This document shows positions 26,379-35,166 of a stretch of 64,000 nucleotides of DNA, one piece after another. Location: assembly GCA_002727195.1 (NCBI GenBank), contig PBWH01000006.1, forward strand, positions 443,018 through 507,017, in the 5' to 3' direction. Positions within the stretch are counted from its first letter, which is position 1. Every line of letters begins with the position of its first letter. Origin of the DNA: Gemmatimonadota bacterium (GTDB taxonomy: Bacteria > Latescibacterota > UBA2968). The translations under genes were made by a program, and so were the position numbers. Under the pieces are notes generated by a model. It was not told the origin of the DNA. It ran no database searches and worked only from the letters and a program-made list of their open reading frames with translations.

Positions 26379-26906
26379 AGGGTCAACACGGCTGGCAGCC
26401 CGAGGTCTGACCAGATCCCGAATCCGTCCTCACCCGGCAGGCGTTTTATATAGAGGCAGATGACCCTGCAATGTGAAACGCAGCATACAGGGCCTGTCCT
26501 GCCATGACGCTCTAGTAACGCGTCGATCACACGCCCAAAGCGATCGGCCGCCTCTGGTTCCCATCTCGGCTCCGAATACCCGTTCGCCCGGCTGTCTGAA
26601 CAGTTTGGCCACCGATTGCTCTAATACGGATCGGTCTAGAAAGCCCGTTCCCGTGAGATCGTGTTCGCCGAGAGCGTTGTGTAGTTGGGTGTCGAGATCA
26701 AGTGTCTGCGCGATCCCCTGGCATGTCTGGACCGCCTTCGGTTCGCCGCTTGTGTATACCGTGGACAGGCCACGTTGCCTCAAGCGTTCACCCAACGTGA
26801 CCGACTGTTGGTGACCCCGGTCCGACAGTCCTCATTCCGCCGCTGGTACGTCCGGATCGACTGCCGGATGCGCGTGGCGGATGAGGATCAGATCGTGTGA
26901 CGTCAT
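26309..26906 (-). pseudogene. Histidine phosphatase (phosphoglycerate mutase-like), broken
   Basis: From ATG 26906 the frame reads MTSHDLILIRHAHPAVDPDV with the RHA catalytic motif, then meets a TGA where a Trp would fit (AAE-stop-GLSDRGHQQ). It continues through LRQRGLSTVYTSGEPKAVQT, shifts frame near 26550 and resumes as VIDALLERHGRTGPVCCVSH, where the second catalytic His sits, and runs to 26309. It precedes, and overlaps, the MetAP remnant on the same strand, so both probably belonged to one former operon. Confidence 0.8.
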
Positions 26907-26917
26907 GGGGCCTCGAA

Positions 26918-26947
26918 TTGACAGATGTCGCCTTGAGCGTTTACTTT
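26918..26947 (+). promoter_or_regulatory. Possible promoter of the PhyH gene
   Basis: A consensus TTGACA (26918-26923) is followed after 18 bases by TACTTT (26942-26947), a weak -10. The gene starts 53 bases downstream. Confidence 0.35.
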
Positions 26948-27000
26948 ACGCCGCTTGAGAACGCCATTTTCCGGCATCAATCAACCGGACGGAGTGCGCG

Positions 27001-27822
27001 ATGAGAAGACTGACTGAAGATATGAGACTAGACTGGGTGGAGAAAGGCTACATCCACCTGAAAGGTGCGTTGACCCGCGACCAGGCGGCCTCCTACCTCG
27101 AAGCCGCCGATGAGGTGATCGAACGGTATCGGGAGGAACGACCGGGCGTCCGGGACAAGGCCGCGTTCACGATCATCCAGACGGTCGAGCAGTCCCCTGC
27201 ATTCGATTCGCTGATCGACCATCCGGGAACGTTTGGCGTAATTCTCGACCTGATGGGACCCTACCTGCAGGTGATGGGCACCCAGATCTACGTCCGTTAT
27301 GCGAAAGAGGACATGCTGTCGAACTGGCACACCGACGCGGGCCCCTCCCTCCGAGACATTCGTGTCGAGCCGGACAGTCGCCCCCTTAACTTCAAGATCC
27401 AATACTTCTTGACGGACATCCCCGAAGAGAACCGCGCCAACTTCTGCCTGGTTCCGGGTAGCCATCGAGAGTACTTCCCCGAAGGCGGGCTCTCAAACGG
27501 TGAGTGGCCCGAGAATGGCATCCAGATGATCGCCGAGGCCGGCGATGCAGCTATTTTTCCGCACAATCTCTGGCACGGTGTCGCGCCGCACGATGGGGAT
27601 AACGTCCGTCGGAGTGTGACGTTCCGATACGGCCAGATGTGGTCCAGACCCTACGACTACGAGAAGGTACCCGAAGAGGTTCTCGATCGGATGACCCCGA
27701 GGCAGAGGCGCCTGATGGGCGACATGGGAGACGGATACACGGCGACGGATTACTTCAAACCGAAGGATCAGTTGGAGGTCGTTCTCGAAGGGATCGATCT
27801 CGGAGAGCCAGCGCTGGCGTGA
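27001..27822 (+). CDS. Phytanoyl-CoA dioxygenase (PhyH) family protein
   Basis: 273 residues. Iron ligands are in NWHTDAGPSLRD (about residue 110) and LWHGVAPHDGDNVRRS (about 191), the latter with the Arg that binds 2-oxoglutarate. FCLVPGSHREYFPEGG is the family turn. The N-terminal helix region (LDWVEKGYIHLKGALTRDQA) is standard. This is the fourth PhyH member in the window; it is monocistronic or leads into the lipoprotein gene 12 bases downstream. Confidence 0.88.
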   Translation: MRRLTEDMRLDWVEKGYIHLKGALTRDQAASYLEAADEVIERYREERPGVRDKAAFTIIQTVEQSPAFDSLIDHPGTFGVILDLMGPYLQVMGTQIYVRYAKEDMLSNWHTDAGPSLRDIRVEPDSRPLNFKIQYFLTDIPEENRANFCLVPGSHREYFPEGGLSNGEWPENGIQMIAEAGDAAIFPHNLWHGVAPHDGDNVRRSVTFRYGQMWSRPYDYEKVPEEVLDRMTPRQRRLMGDMGDGYTATDYFKPKDQLEVVLEGIDLGEPALA

Positions 27823-27834
27823 CCTGTTGGACCC

Positions 27835-28269
27835 GTGTCCGATAAGAGGGTGGTTGTGAGACGCGTCATCTGGATGGCGGTTGTGCTGCTTTGCTCCTCC
27901 TGTTCCAGTGATCCCGTTTTGGACGACGATCGGTTGTCCTCTCTGCTCTCAGTTTCTTCAGTCACCAAGACTCGGATCCAGGACAGTGCGAATCCTGAGC
28001 TTGTTGCCGGTGTGATTGTCGATACTTCAGTTATTCACACCGGATTCGTGACCATCGATGTCCCGTTTCGCCTGACCTGGATGATTCGACGGGAGGGTGC
28101 GGTGTTAGCATCCGCTACGCGGGACTTCGAAGCCGGGTTCCGTCCCGGCGAAAGTTTGCCCGTTCGCCTGACGCTCCGATTCGACCCCTTACCAAGCCTC
28201 GACGGCACCTCGGATGCCGTCACGTTCGATATTCTTGGCGATCCATCGAATACGATTCTGGGAGGATGA
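27835..28269 (+). CDS. Putative lipoprotein of unknown function
   Basis: 144 residues from GTG 27835 (a second GTG at 27850 is possible). A charged N-terminus, the hydrophobic IWMAVVLLCSSC and a Cys in a lipobox-like context mark it as an exported lipoprotein. The rest is beta-rich (HTGFVTIDVPFRLTWMIRRE) and could be an immunoglobulin-like fold; I do not recognise the family. Its stop overlaps the start of the phosphatase gene, so the two are coupled. Confidence 0.7.
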   Translation: MSDKRVVVRRVIWMAVVLLCSSCSSDPVLDDDRLSSLLSVSSVTKTRIQDSANPELVAGVIVDTSVIHTGFVTIDVPFRLTWMIRREGAVLASATRDFEAGFRPGESLPVRLTLRFDPLPSLDGTSDAVTFDILGDPSNTILGG

Positions 28270-28958
28270 TGCAGCTCTTTCTCGTAAGACATGGCCAGTC
28301 GTTCAACAATACACTCCCCGATGGCAACGGGCGCGTGGCGGATCCACCCCTTACCGACATCGGTGAGAAGCAGGCGCCACTGGTTGCTCAGCATCTGGCA
28401 AGCGGCTCGGCAAAAAATCCGTATCACGGGGACGGTCCCTCCGGGGGATTCGACATCACCCGACTGTTCACCTCCGCACACCTTCGGTGTCTACAGACAT
28501 CCGAACCGATCGGAGAAGCGCTTGGGATGGAACCTGAAATCTGGGTCGATGTGCACGAAGAGTGTGGGATCTGGATGGACGAGGTGGACAAGCTACCCGG
28601 CATGACGAAATCGGAGATCGCGGACCGGTTTCCGCGGGTTGTGATCCCCGACGAGATCGGCGAGGAGGGCTGGTGGAATCGGCCCAAGGAGACTGAAGCG
28701 GAGTGGGTCGAACGGGCCCAGCGGGTGGCGGACGAATTGTGGAACGTTTACGCTGAGACCGAAGAGCGAATCGCGATCGTGGCGCACGGGGGCTTCATCA
28801 AGGATCTCCTGAGCGCGCTGATCGTTGGGGGACCGCTGAGCAACGCGCACATCTCCTCCCGCAACACGTCGATCACCCATCTCTCGTTTGCCGACGACCA
28901 GTTGTTTGTTGGCTCGGTCAATTGTGTCGACCATCTTGCGGCGGAGCTGGTGACTTGA
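28266..28958 (+). CDS. Histidine phosphatase family protein
   Basis: 230 residues. The LVRHGQSFNN motif at residues 6-15 has the phosphorylated His, LFTSAHLRCLQTSEPI carries the second phosphate-binding Arg and IVAHGGFIKDLL (about 177) the second His. Length and motifs fit phosphoglycerate-mutase-like phosphatases rather than the glycolytic enzyme. Coupled by overlap both to the lipoprotein before it and the TPR protein after it. Confidence 0.87.
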   Translation: MMQLFLVRHGQSFNNTLPDGNGRVADPPLTDIGEKQAPLVAQHLASGSAKNPYHGDGPSGGFDITRLFTSAHLRCLQTSEPIGEALGMEPEIWVDVHEECGIWMDEVDKLPGMTKSEIADRFPRVVIPDEIGEEGWWNRPKETEAEWVERAQRVADELWNVYAETEERIAIVAHGGFIKDLLSALIVGGPLSNAHISSRNTSITHLSFADDQLFVGSVNCVDHLAAELVT

Positions 28959-30196
28959 TTCGTTTGTGGATCATCGCCCTTGTCCTGGTTATGTCTGCCC
29001 CGGCCGTTGCTGTGCAAGATGAAGAGCAGGCGAAGTTGACACCCGCCGAGCGGCAGAACAACCTGGGCACCCAGCACGCCGCTCGTGGCGATTTCCGGCA
29101 GGCGGCTGGTGCGTTTCGACGGGCGGTCGACCTCGATCCTGCGATGACCGTCGCCCACTATAACCTCGGGCTGGCACTGGCTCGTGTCAGGAATCACAAG
29201 GACGCTGCCTTTGCCTTTCAGTCTACCCTCAGACTGGCGCCGAGATACTTCGACGCTTGGTTCCAGCTCGGACTGTCTTTGATGGCGACCGATCGATTCG
29301 GAGAAGCGGCATCTGCGTTCGAAGAATGCCTATCGCTCCGCAGGGGTAGTTCGGCGGCTCGCTTCCGTTTGGGGCAATCCTACTGGAAGGCGGGTAAGTG
29401 GCCGATGGTGATTGCCCAGTGGGATTCTCTCCTCAATGAGTCTCCGGACCATCCTTCAACGGAGGTGGTGCGGCAGGAGCTTCCTAGGGCATATTACAAT
29501 GTTGGTCTGCACCATCAGGGACGCGCGGACCGAGGGCTAGCCCGTCAGGCCTATGAGGACGCGCTTCGACTCGATGCCAGCTATGTGCCGGCGCTCAACA
29601 ACCTGGCGATTCTGCTGAGCGAAGAAGAGAATTACGAGGAGGCCGCCTCGCAGTTCGAGATGGCTCTGGAGATCGATCCCACTCACTCTGGCGCCCAACT
29701 CGGTCTGGCAACGGCACTCAGGCAGAGCGGACGTCTGGACGAGGCGATCGAGCGTTATCAGGGCCTTCTGGCTGAATCCACATCGGACGCTCGTGTCTAC
29801 CAGGGCCTGGTTTTGGCACATCTGCAGAAGTGGGACCATCAGGGCGCCGATCGGTGGCTCGAGCAGGCGGAGGCCCATGCCGACCCCTATGACGTCCTGA
29901 TGCTCAGGGCATATCTCAGCGAGCACAATGAGGAAGGGGAACGCTACGGTGAAGGCTACGATGAGGAGGGCGCTCGTGAGGTCTACGAAGAAGCGATCAG
30001 ACGGTTTCCAGATCGGCCGGAGCCGCACTACAACATCGGCGTGATCGAGGTGCGTCGGGACCGATTGGCGGAAGCGATGGGTGCCTTCGACCGGGCGTTG
30101 AGCAGAGATCCGTCTTACCTAGCGGCGCAGCAGGCGATGGTCAACTGTAAGAGAATTGCCAAGCAGCAGAACTATCAAATGTTGAAAATTAAGTGA
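28955..30196 (+). CDS. Exported TPR-repeat protein
   Basis: 413 residues starting at a TTG at 28955 that overlaps the preceding stop (TTGA); GGAG lies upstream. IRLWIIALVLVMSAPAVAVQ is a signal peptide. At least eight tetratricopeptide repeats follow, for example GDFRQAAGAFRRAVDLDPAM, NYEEAASQFEMALEIDPTHS and DRLAEAMGAFDRALSRDPSY. There is a gap of irregular sequence around residues 310-350. TPR proteins are scaffolds; in the periplasm this one may hold the neighbouring lipoprotein's partners. Confidence 0.85.
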   Translation: MIRLWIIALVLVMSAPAVAVQDEEQAKLTPAERQNNLGTQHAARGDFRQAAGAFRRAVDLDPAMTVAHYNLGLALARVRNHKDAAFAFQSTLRLAPRYFDAWFQLGLSLMATDRFGEAASAFEECLSLRRGSSAARFRLGQSYWKAGKWPMVIAQWDSLLNESPDHPSTEVVRQELPRAYYNVGLHHQGRADRGLARQAYEDALRLDASYVPALNNLAILLSEEENYEEAASQFEMALEIDPTHSGAQLGLATALRQSGRLDEAIERYQGLLAESTSDARVYQGLVLAHLQKWDHQGADRWLEQAEAHADPYDVLMLRAYLSEHNEEGERYGEGYDEEGAREVYEEAIRRFPDRPEPHYNIGVIEVRRDRLAEAMGAFDRALSRDPSYLAAQQAMVNCKRIAKQQNYQMLKIK

Positions 30197-30208
30197 CAGG
30201 AGACTCAG

Positions 30209-31213
30209 ATGGCTGAGCCAGAAGTACTGTTGTCGGGCTTCGCTGATGAAGGCCCGGTGAGCAAACGAGCACAAGAGCAGTTCACGATGATGCGGACTCT
30301 CGGGATGTCTTACTACACGATCCGCTTCATCGACGTCGGGCAGGGCATGAAGAACGTGATGGAGTTGTCCGATGAGGAGATCGATCAGCTGAAGGAGTTG
30401 CACCAGCAGTATGACATCCAGGTGTCCTCGATCGGTTCGCCGATCGGGAAGGTGAAGTTGATCGACGTCGATGACGGGACGGAGAACAAGTATGTGCCGT
30501 TCGATGAGTATCTCGAGAAGGACGTCCAGCGCGCGATCGATCTGGCCAAGGCATTCGACACGAAGCTGCTCCGCGGGTTCACCTACTACCATCCACACGG
30601 CACCGATCCCTGGCCGCACATCGATCAGGCGGCGGATCACCTCAAGCAGATCGTCGCCAAGTGTGAGTCGGAGGGCATTATCTACGGGCTGGAGGTCGAG
30701 TCTGACCTGATTGGCGGGGACGGTGCGACACTCGCCGCCCTCTACGAGAAGATCGGTAGCGACTACACCTACATCATCGAAGATGTGGGCAACATGGAGT
30801 ATATGGGCCACTCCGCCGAAAGCGCCTACGAGCACTACCTGAAGATGAAGCCCGGTCTCGGGTGGATCCACATCAAGGGTTTCTGTCAGCCCGAGAAGAA
30901 GGACATGCTCGGCCGTGCCGCCCGTCGAGGTCTGACGCGCTTCATCCCCGTCGACCAGGGCGATGCCGGTCACGAAATGGTACTGCGCGACTTCAAGACG
31001 ATGGTCCCGGACCTGGATGCCAAATTCAAGAGCCTCGGCGTTCCCGGTGTTTTCATCGACCTCGAGCCGCACGTGAAGGGAGGCGGTCAGTTCGGTGGCA
31101 TGAGCGGCGTCGACGGATTCGGCGTAGCTTTCCGCGCGCTGTGTAATATGCTCGACTATCTCGGGTACAATTACCATCTGACAGGGTATGAGGACCTGTA
31201 CCGGAGGGATTAG
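30209..31213 (+). CDS. Sugar phosphate isomerase/epimerase-like TIM barrel protein
   Basis: 334 residues, AGGAGACTCAG before the ATG. Xylose isomerase-like TIM barrel (PF01261): LSGFADEGPVSKRAQEQF at strand 1, YGLEVESDLIGGDG with the first metal Glu, YIIEDVGNMEYMG with an Asp/Asn pair, WIHIKGFCQ with a His and VFIDLEPHVKGGGQFGG with the last Glu. The family includes inosose dehydratases and 3-epimerases; specificity cannot be read off. No close operon partner upstream; a long spacer follows. Confidence 0.82.
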   Translation: MAEPEVLLSGFADEGPVSKRAQEQFTMMRTLGMSYYTIRFIDVGQGMKNVMELSDEEIDQLKELHQQYDIQVSSIGSPIGKVKLIDVDDGTENKYVPFDEYLEKDVQRAIDLAKAFDTKLLRGFTYYHPHGTDPWPHIDQAADHLKQIVAKCESEGIIYGLEVESDLIGGDGATLAALYEKIGSDYTYIIEDVGNMEYMGHSAESAYEHYLKMKPGLGWIHIKGFCQPEKKDMLGRAARRGLTRFIPVDQGDAGHEMVLRDFKTMVPDLDAKFKSLGVPGVFIDLEPHVKGGGQFGGMSGVDGFGVAFRALCNMLDYLGYNYHLTGYEDLYRRD

Positions 31214-31367
31214 GATCCTCGTATAGGGTGAGGTGCCTACCGCTTCTTTCTGAATCTGAGTATGATCGAGTGTTCAGAGTTTAGAGAGAAGCCAGAGTTC
31301 AGGAGAGCGTGATACGGGCACATTCCTGTTAGTCGAGGGTCTCATTGTGTATCAGCGACTTTGTTAG

Positions 31368-31718
31368 TTGCACATTGAAGTCTGTGATTTGTCTGATGAT
31401 TGGCCCAGGCTCGAGCGTTTCGAGCTGACGGGGCAGGTGAGAAGATCATCTAATAGTTCACCTGACCAGCTAGCCGAGAAGCACGACGATCGCCACATTA
31501 AGAACAAGATCGAAGGCGTCAACGGGGCGGGAGGTGAGGTTGGGGAGGCCATACATCACCTTTATATTGCGAGCCTGAATAAGTATAATGAGGCCCCGAC
31601 TTACATTTCGCTCAAAGGACGATACAAAGAATGCGTTCGAATGCTGAACGGCATGGAGCGTAGTTTAGAAAGGCAATTGCCCAAGCGAGAGCGGAGATGG
31701 TTCACCCCTGAACCCTGA
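31368..31718 (+). CDS. Four-helix-bundle protein (PF05635 type)
   Basis: 116 residues from a TTG; N-terminus uncertain. FELTGQVRRSSNSSPDQLAE matches the family's conserved (Y)xLTSQ(I/V)RRaa.S segment, and IKNKIEGVNGAGGEVGEAIH plus YKECVRMLNGMERSLERQ are typical of the later helices. This family is often encoded inside 23S rRNA intervening sequences or scattered as single genes with no known role. It is about as long as a complete member. It sits in a repeat-like spacer, consistent with a mobile habit. Confidence 0.6.
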   Translation: MHIEVCDLSDDWPRLERFELTGQVRRSSNSSPDQLAEKHDDRHIKNKIEGVNGAGGEVGEAIHHLYIASLNKYNEAPTYISLKGRYKECVRMLNGMERSLERQLPKRERRWFTPEP

Positions 31719-31749
31719 CCTCTCCCTGGCTTTTCCCCCAAGGGACCTT

Positions 31750-32811
31750 ATGGCAGTCAAGAATAAGCAAATCAGGATCGGCATCATCGGGGCGGGCGGG
31801 ATTTTCCGTAGCCGCCACTTCCCGGGACTCGCGAAAATTGCAGACGCCGAAGTCACCGCCATCTGTAACCGATCCGTCGCCAGCGGCCGAAAGATCGCGC
31901 AGGAGTTCAAGCTGGATCCGGACATCATGACCGATCCGCACGCCCTGATCGCCCGCAAAGACATAGACGCGGTGATGATCGGGACGTGGCCGTATATGCA
32001 CATGCCCTTCGTTCTCGACTCGCTCGACGCAGGGAAGCATACGTGGGTGCAGGCGCGGATGGCGATGAATTTGCGTGAGGCCAAGGCGATGTATGCGCGG
32101 GCCGAAGAGACCGGTCTCGCGACGCAGATCTGTCAGCCGCCACACGCACTGGGCGGCGACTACTACATGCGTCACCTGATTTCGACCGGATACGTCGGTG
32201 ACATCACGAACGTGATCGTGCGGTCAATGAACGGGAGTTTGCTGAACCCGAAGACGCCGCTACACTGGCGACAGATCGGGCGCTACTCGGGGCTGAACAC
32301 GATGGCGGTCGGGATGCTCGTGGAGTTCGTGCATCGGTGGTGTGGATATACGGCCTCTGTGACGGCTCAGGCGGAAACCTTCGTCAAGCAGAGACCCGCA
32401 GGGCGCGGTAAAATGGGCGACGTCGAGCGACCGGATACGGTGAACGTGTTGTCTACGCTTGAAAACGGGGCCACGGCGGTCTACCTGTTCAGCGGTGCGG
32501 CCCACTGTGCACCAAATGAGCAGATCGAGATCTATGGCACGAAGGGTACGCTCGTATACCACACGAACGTCGACCTCAGGAAGCAGAAGATCTACGGAGC
32601 CAAGTCGAACGCAGCGAAGCTCGCCGAAATCAAGATCCCTAAGCGGCACCAGCGGGAGTGGACGATCGAGCAGGACTTCATCGACGCGATCCGGACGGGC
32701 GAGAACGCCGAGTCGACGTTCTATCAGGGCGTCAAGTACATGGAGTTCACGGAAGCCGTGTTCAGGTCGGTGGAGCAGGGTGCCACAGTTCGGCTTCCCA
32801 TCGTAGACTAG
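31750..32811 (+). CDS. Gfo/Idh/MocA family protein lacking the EKP lysine
   Basis: 353 residues, CAAGGGACC before the ATG. Rossmann motif RIGIIGAGGIFRSRHFPG (residues 9-26). At the position of the conserved EKP the sequence reads WVQARMAMN (residues 99-107), so both Glu and the catalytic-site Lys are replaced. The C-terminal substrate domain (INGSLLNPKTPLHWRQ, AGLNTMAVGMLVEFVHRW) is otherwise complete, with His in LVEFVHRWCG. It may bind dinucleotide without normal redox chemistry. A strong terminator follows. Confidence 0.83.
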   Translation: MAVKNKQIRIGIIGAGGIFRSRHFPGLAKIADAEVTAICNRSVASGRKIAQEFKLDPDIMTDPHALIARKDIDAVMIGTWPYMHMPFVLDSLDAGKHTWVQARMAMNLREAKAMYARAEETGLATQICQPPHALGGDYYMRHLISTGYVGDITNVIVRSMNGSLLNPKTPLHWRQIGRYSGLNTMAVGMLVEFVHRWCGYTASVTAQAETFVKQRPAGRGKMGDVERPDTVNVLSTLENGATAVYLFSGAAHCAPNEQIEIYGTKGTLVYHTNVDLRKQKIYGAKSNAAKLAEIKIPKRHQREWTIEQDFIDAIRTGENAESTFYQGVKYMEFTEAVFRSVEQGATVRLPIVD

Positions 32812-32836
32812 ACGAACATCCTAAATGGAAGTGATC

Positions 32837-32870
32837 AGATGCCGGAGCCTTGCTCCGGCATCTCTGTTTT
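32837..32870 (+). terminator. Rho-independent terminator
   Basis: AGATGCCGGAG and CTCCGGCATCT form a perfect 11-bp stem with a 5-base loop, followed by CTGTTTT. Only 10 bases separate it from the HAD gene start at 32880. Confidence 0.8.
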
Positions 32871-32879
32871 GGAGCGAAC

Positions 32880-33743
32880 ATGGCGGTCAAGCTTGTAGTA
32901 TTCGACCTCGATGGAACGGTTGTCGACCACGAGGGTAAACCCACATCGAGCACGCTGGAGAAGATCCGGAGGCTGATCGACGAGGGAATCCCCGTCGCGT
33001 CGATCAGTGGACGAAGTATCTCCAAAAGTCAGTATCCGTTCGAACAGCATACGGATTTCGCAGACGAACTGTATGTCGGGTCATATAATGGCGCCGTGGC
33101 GCTGGACCGTGACCGGGACGGCGTGCGTCGTCCCCTTCACGAGGAACGGATGCCCGAGGACGCCTTCCGGGCGGTCATCGAGGAGCTCGGGCAGGCGGGC
33201 ATCAACTACATCTACTGCCATCTGAAGCTCGGCGATCGCGGTCTCGAGTCCGAGGACTACATGACTCTTCGGCGAGACAAGACGATCGATGACATGACCC
33301 TCCAGACAGCCACTCAGTTCGTGATCGATCCTGATTTGACTGCCAAGATCTCTGACGGTGCGTTCGGCGCTCCGCCCAAAATTCTGATCTGTCCGGGGGA
33401 GGCCGCTCGCGAGGCTCTCTACGAGGACCTCAGAGAGCGGTTCGCAGGACGACTGTATATAGAGCGGACGGATGCTGATCGAGTGGAGGCGATGAATCCA
33501 TCGGTTAACAAGGCGAAGGCGTTGGCGTCGATCTGTGAAGCCAGCGGAGTGGCGATCGAGGATGCCATGGCCATCGGGGATGGCAGCAACGATCTCCCGA
33601 TGCTCGAGGCCGCCGGAGTAGGCTGTTTGCTCGGGAATGCGGACGACAGGACCAAGGCGGCAGCAGAGGACGTCCACCACGTGACTGCTTTCCAGGACAA
33701 CGGCTTCACCGAAGCCGTCGAGAGGTTCGTGTTCGGGAGTTAG
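32880..33743 (+). CDS. HAD-IIB (Cof-type) phosphatase
   Basis: 287 residues, ATG 32880 behind TTGGAGCGAAC. HAD motif I is VVFDLDGTVVDHEG (residues 5-18), motif II ISGRSISK, motif III Lys in NKAKALASI and motif IV AIGDGSNDLPMLEAAG (about 228-243). The ordering, with a large C2 cap between motifs II and III, is that of the Cof/sucrose-phosphatase-like subfamily, which dephosphorylates sugar phosphates or cofactors. One base separates its stop from the next start codon. Confidence 0.88.
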   Translation: MAVKLVVFDLDGTVVDHEGKPTSSTLEKIRRLIDEGIPVASISGRSISKSQYPFEQHTDFADELYVGSYNGAVALDRDRDGVRRPLHEERMPEDAFRAVIEELGQAGINYIYCHLKLGDRGLESEDYMTLRRDKTIDDMTLQTATQFVIDPDLTAKISDGAFGAPPKILICPGEAAREALYEDLRERFAGRLYIERTDADRVEAMNPSVNKAKALASICEASGVAIEDAMAIGDGSNDLPMLEAAGVGCLLGNADDRTKAAAEDVHHVTAFQDNGFTEAVERFVFGS

Positions 33744-33744
33744 T

Positions 33745-34599
33745 GTGTTTGGTAAACGGATCCTGATTGGCGATGGGGGACTTGGGACGGCGCTTCAGGG
33801 CCAGGGGATGCCGGTTGGCGTTTCTCCTGAATGCTGGGCACTCGAGAGACCTGAAGTCGTCGAGGACGTGACACGCCAGTTCTTCGCATCCGGCTCAGAT
33901 TTCGTTCTCACCAACACCTTCGGCGGGAACCGTCCCCGCCTCGCTTCTGTCGGAAGGGCAGACCGGATCCACGAGGTCAATGTCGAGTCCGTAAGGATCG
34001 CAAGGCGCGTGGCACCGCCGGGCCGATACGTCTTCGGTTCCGTTGGTCCAACGGGTTCGACAGGAACTGGAGAAGAGATCGAGGAAGTCTACCGAGAGCA
34101 GGCGGGCCTGCTTGCGGAGGCGGGGGTCGATGCTTTCTGGGTGGAGACCGTGTGCTCGACTGCGGAGGGGGTGGCAGCGGTTCGGGCCATCCGGTCGATT
34201 ACAGACCTGCCGGTCGCCATCCTCGTGACCCTGGCCCCAAACAGACAGTCACTCCTCTTACTGAGTGAAGAGTCTCTGGGTGATGCGATACGGTCATTCC
34301 TGACGTTTGAGCCCGCCGCGATCGGCGTGAATTGCGTAAGTGTCGATCTTCTCAGATCGGCGGTGTCGACCTTAACCGAGACGTTGAACACACCACTCGC
34401 GATCTTTCCCAACGCCGGGACCCCACACCTCGTTGGCGGACATCCTCAATACGACGCAGACCAGAATCAGCTGGCTGAGACCGTCTTCTCCCTCAAGGGT
34501 GACTCGCCGGTCGTGTTGGGCGGTTGCTGCGGAACGACGAGCGAGTATGTCCGACGGCTGTCCGACCTGCGAACGCTAGAAGCGAACTGCCAGGTATAG
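33745..34599 (+). CDS. Homocysteine S-methyltransferase family protein
   Basis: 284 residues from a GTG. GDGGLGTALQGQGM at the N-terminus, FVLTNTFGGNRPRL, a zinc Cys in GVNCVS and the C-terminal pair in GGCCGTTSEYVR define the PF02574 family, the Hcy domain of methionine synthase. Methyl donor may be S-methylmethionine, betaine or a corrinoid protein. A second, distinct member lies in the corrinoid operon at 40770. Directly follows the HAD phosphatase. Confidence 0.85.
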   Translation: MFGKRILIGDGGLGTALQGQGMPVGVSPECWALERPEVVEDVTRQFFASGSDFVLTNTFGGNRPRLASVGRADRIHEVNVESVRIARRVAPPGRYVFGSVGPTGSTGTGEEIEEVYREQAGLLAEAGVDAFWVETVCSTAEGVAAVRAIRSITDLPVAILVTLAPNRQSLLLLSEESLGDAIRSFLTFEPAAIGVNCVSVDLLRSAVSTLTETLNTPLAIFPNAGTPHLVGGHPQYDADQNQLAETVFSLKGDSPVVLGGCCGTTSEYVRRLSDLRTLEANCQV

Positions 34600-34635
34600 C
34601 TCCATCGCTTCTGGATGACCTCTCGGCCCGAAGGC

Positions 34636-35166
34636 TTACGTCCTGGAACCTTCGGCAGAAGTAACGCCGTCAAGCAGTCCCAATCCGACCCACACGATCC
34701 CGCTAACGGCCGCCCAGTAAGCCATCTGATCCAGCGCTGAGAAATCCTGCAGCATAAGCCCTGCAAACAGCCCTACTTTAGCGCCCTTGAGCGTGCCCTC
34801 CAGTCCCTTGCCCACCGTTGTCGCAGCAATCTGACCCACGATACTCCGTATGACGGTCAGCCAATCGATCCGCTTGGGGTAGAGTCGATGTGTTGTTCCG
34901 TCCCTGTCATACAGGAAGATTGATCCCTCATCCATAACGGGTAACAGCCTGCCGGACAGGACAACGCCATCGACACGGATCTCCGTCTTTTGGTGTGCAG
35001 CAATCGTGTCCATGTCGGCTGAGGTCGTGATCCGAGCTTCGGTCGCGGAGACGGGGATGACCTGATCACCCCCGATGTGTCGGCAGAGCGCCTCAACGCT
35101 TGCCTGGCTCACACGACGCAGGCTATCGGTCCGGCGCCCCTCGATGACCCGCCTAAGCCGGAGCAC
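34636..35166 (-). CDS. Hypothetical membrane-associated protein
   Basis: 176 residues from a GTG at 35166, with AAGGG upstream. The N-terminal half is soluble, beta-rich (TEIRVDGVVLSGRLLPVMDE). The C-terminal half has two hydrophobic segments (WLTVIRSIVGQIAATTVG, and AYWAAVSGIVWVGLGLL) with a glycine-rich hairpin between them. No family recognised. It overlaps the small exported protein gene by 14 bases, so the two may be one functional unit. Confidence 0.55.
   Translation of the reverse strand: MLRLRRVIEGRRTDSLRRVSQASVEALCRHIGGDQVIPVSATEARITTSADMDTIAAHQKTEIRVDGVVLSGRLLPVMDEGSIFLYDRDGTTHRLYPKRIDWLTVIRSIVGQIAATTVGKGLEGTLKGAKVGLFAGLMLQDFSALDQMAYWAAVSGIVWVGLGLLDGVTSAEGSRT

Noticed and set aside
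30119..31177. Open minus-strand frame of 352 codons opposite the sugar isomerase-like gene
   Set aside because: Fully antisense to a recognised TIM-barrel protein; amino-acid composition (His, Arg, Val, Asp rich) is that of a shadow frame.
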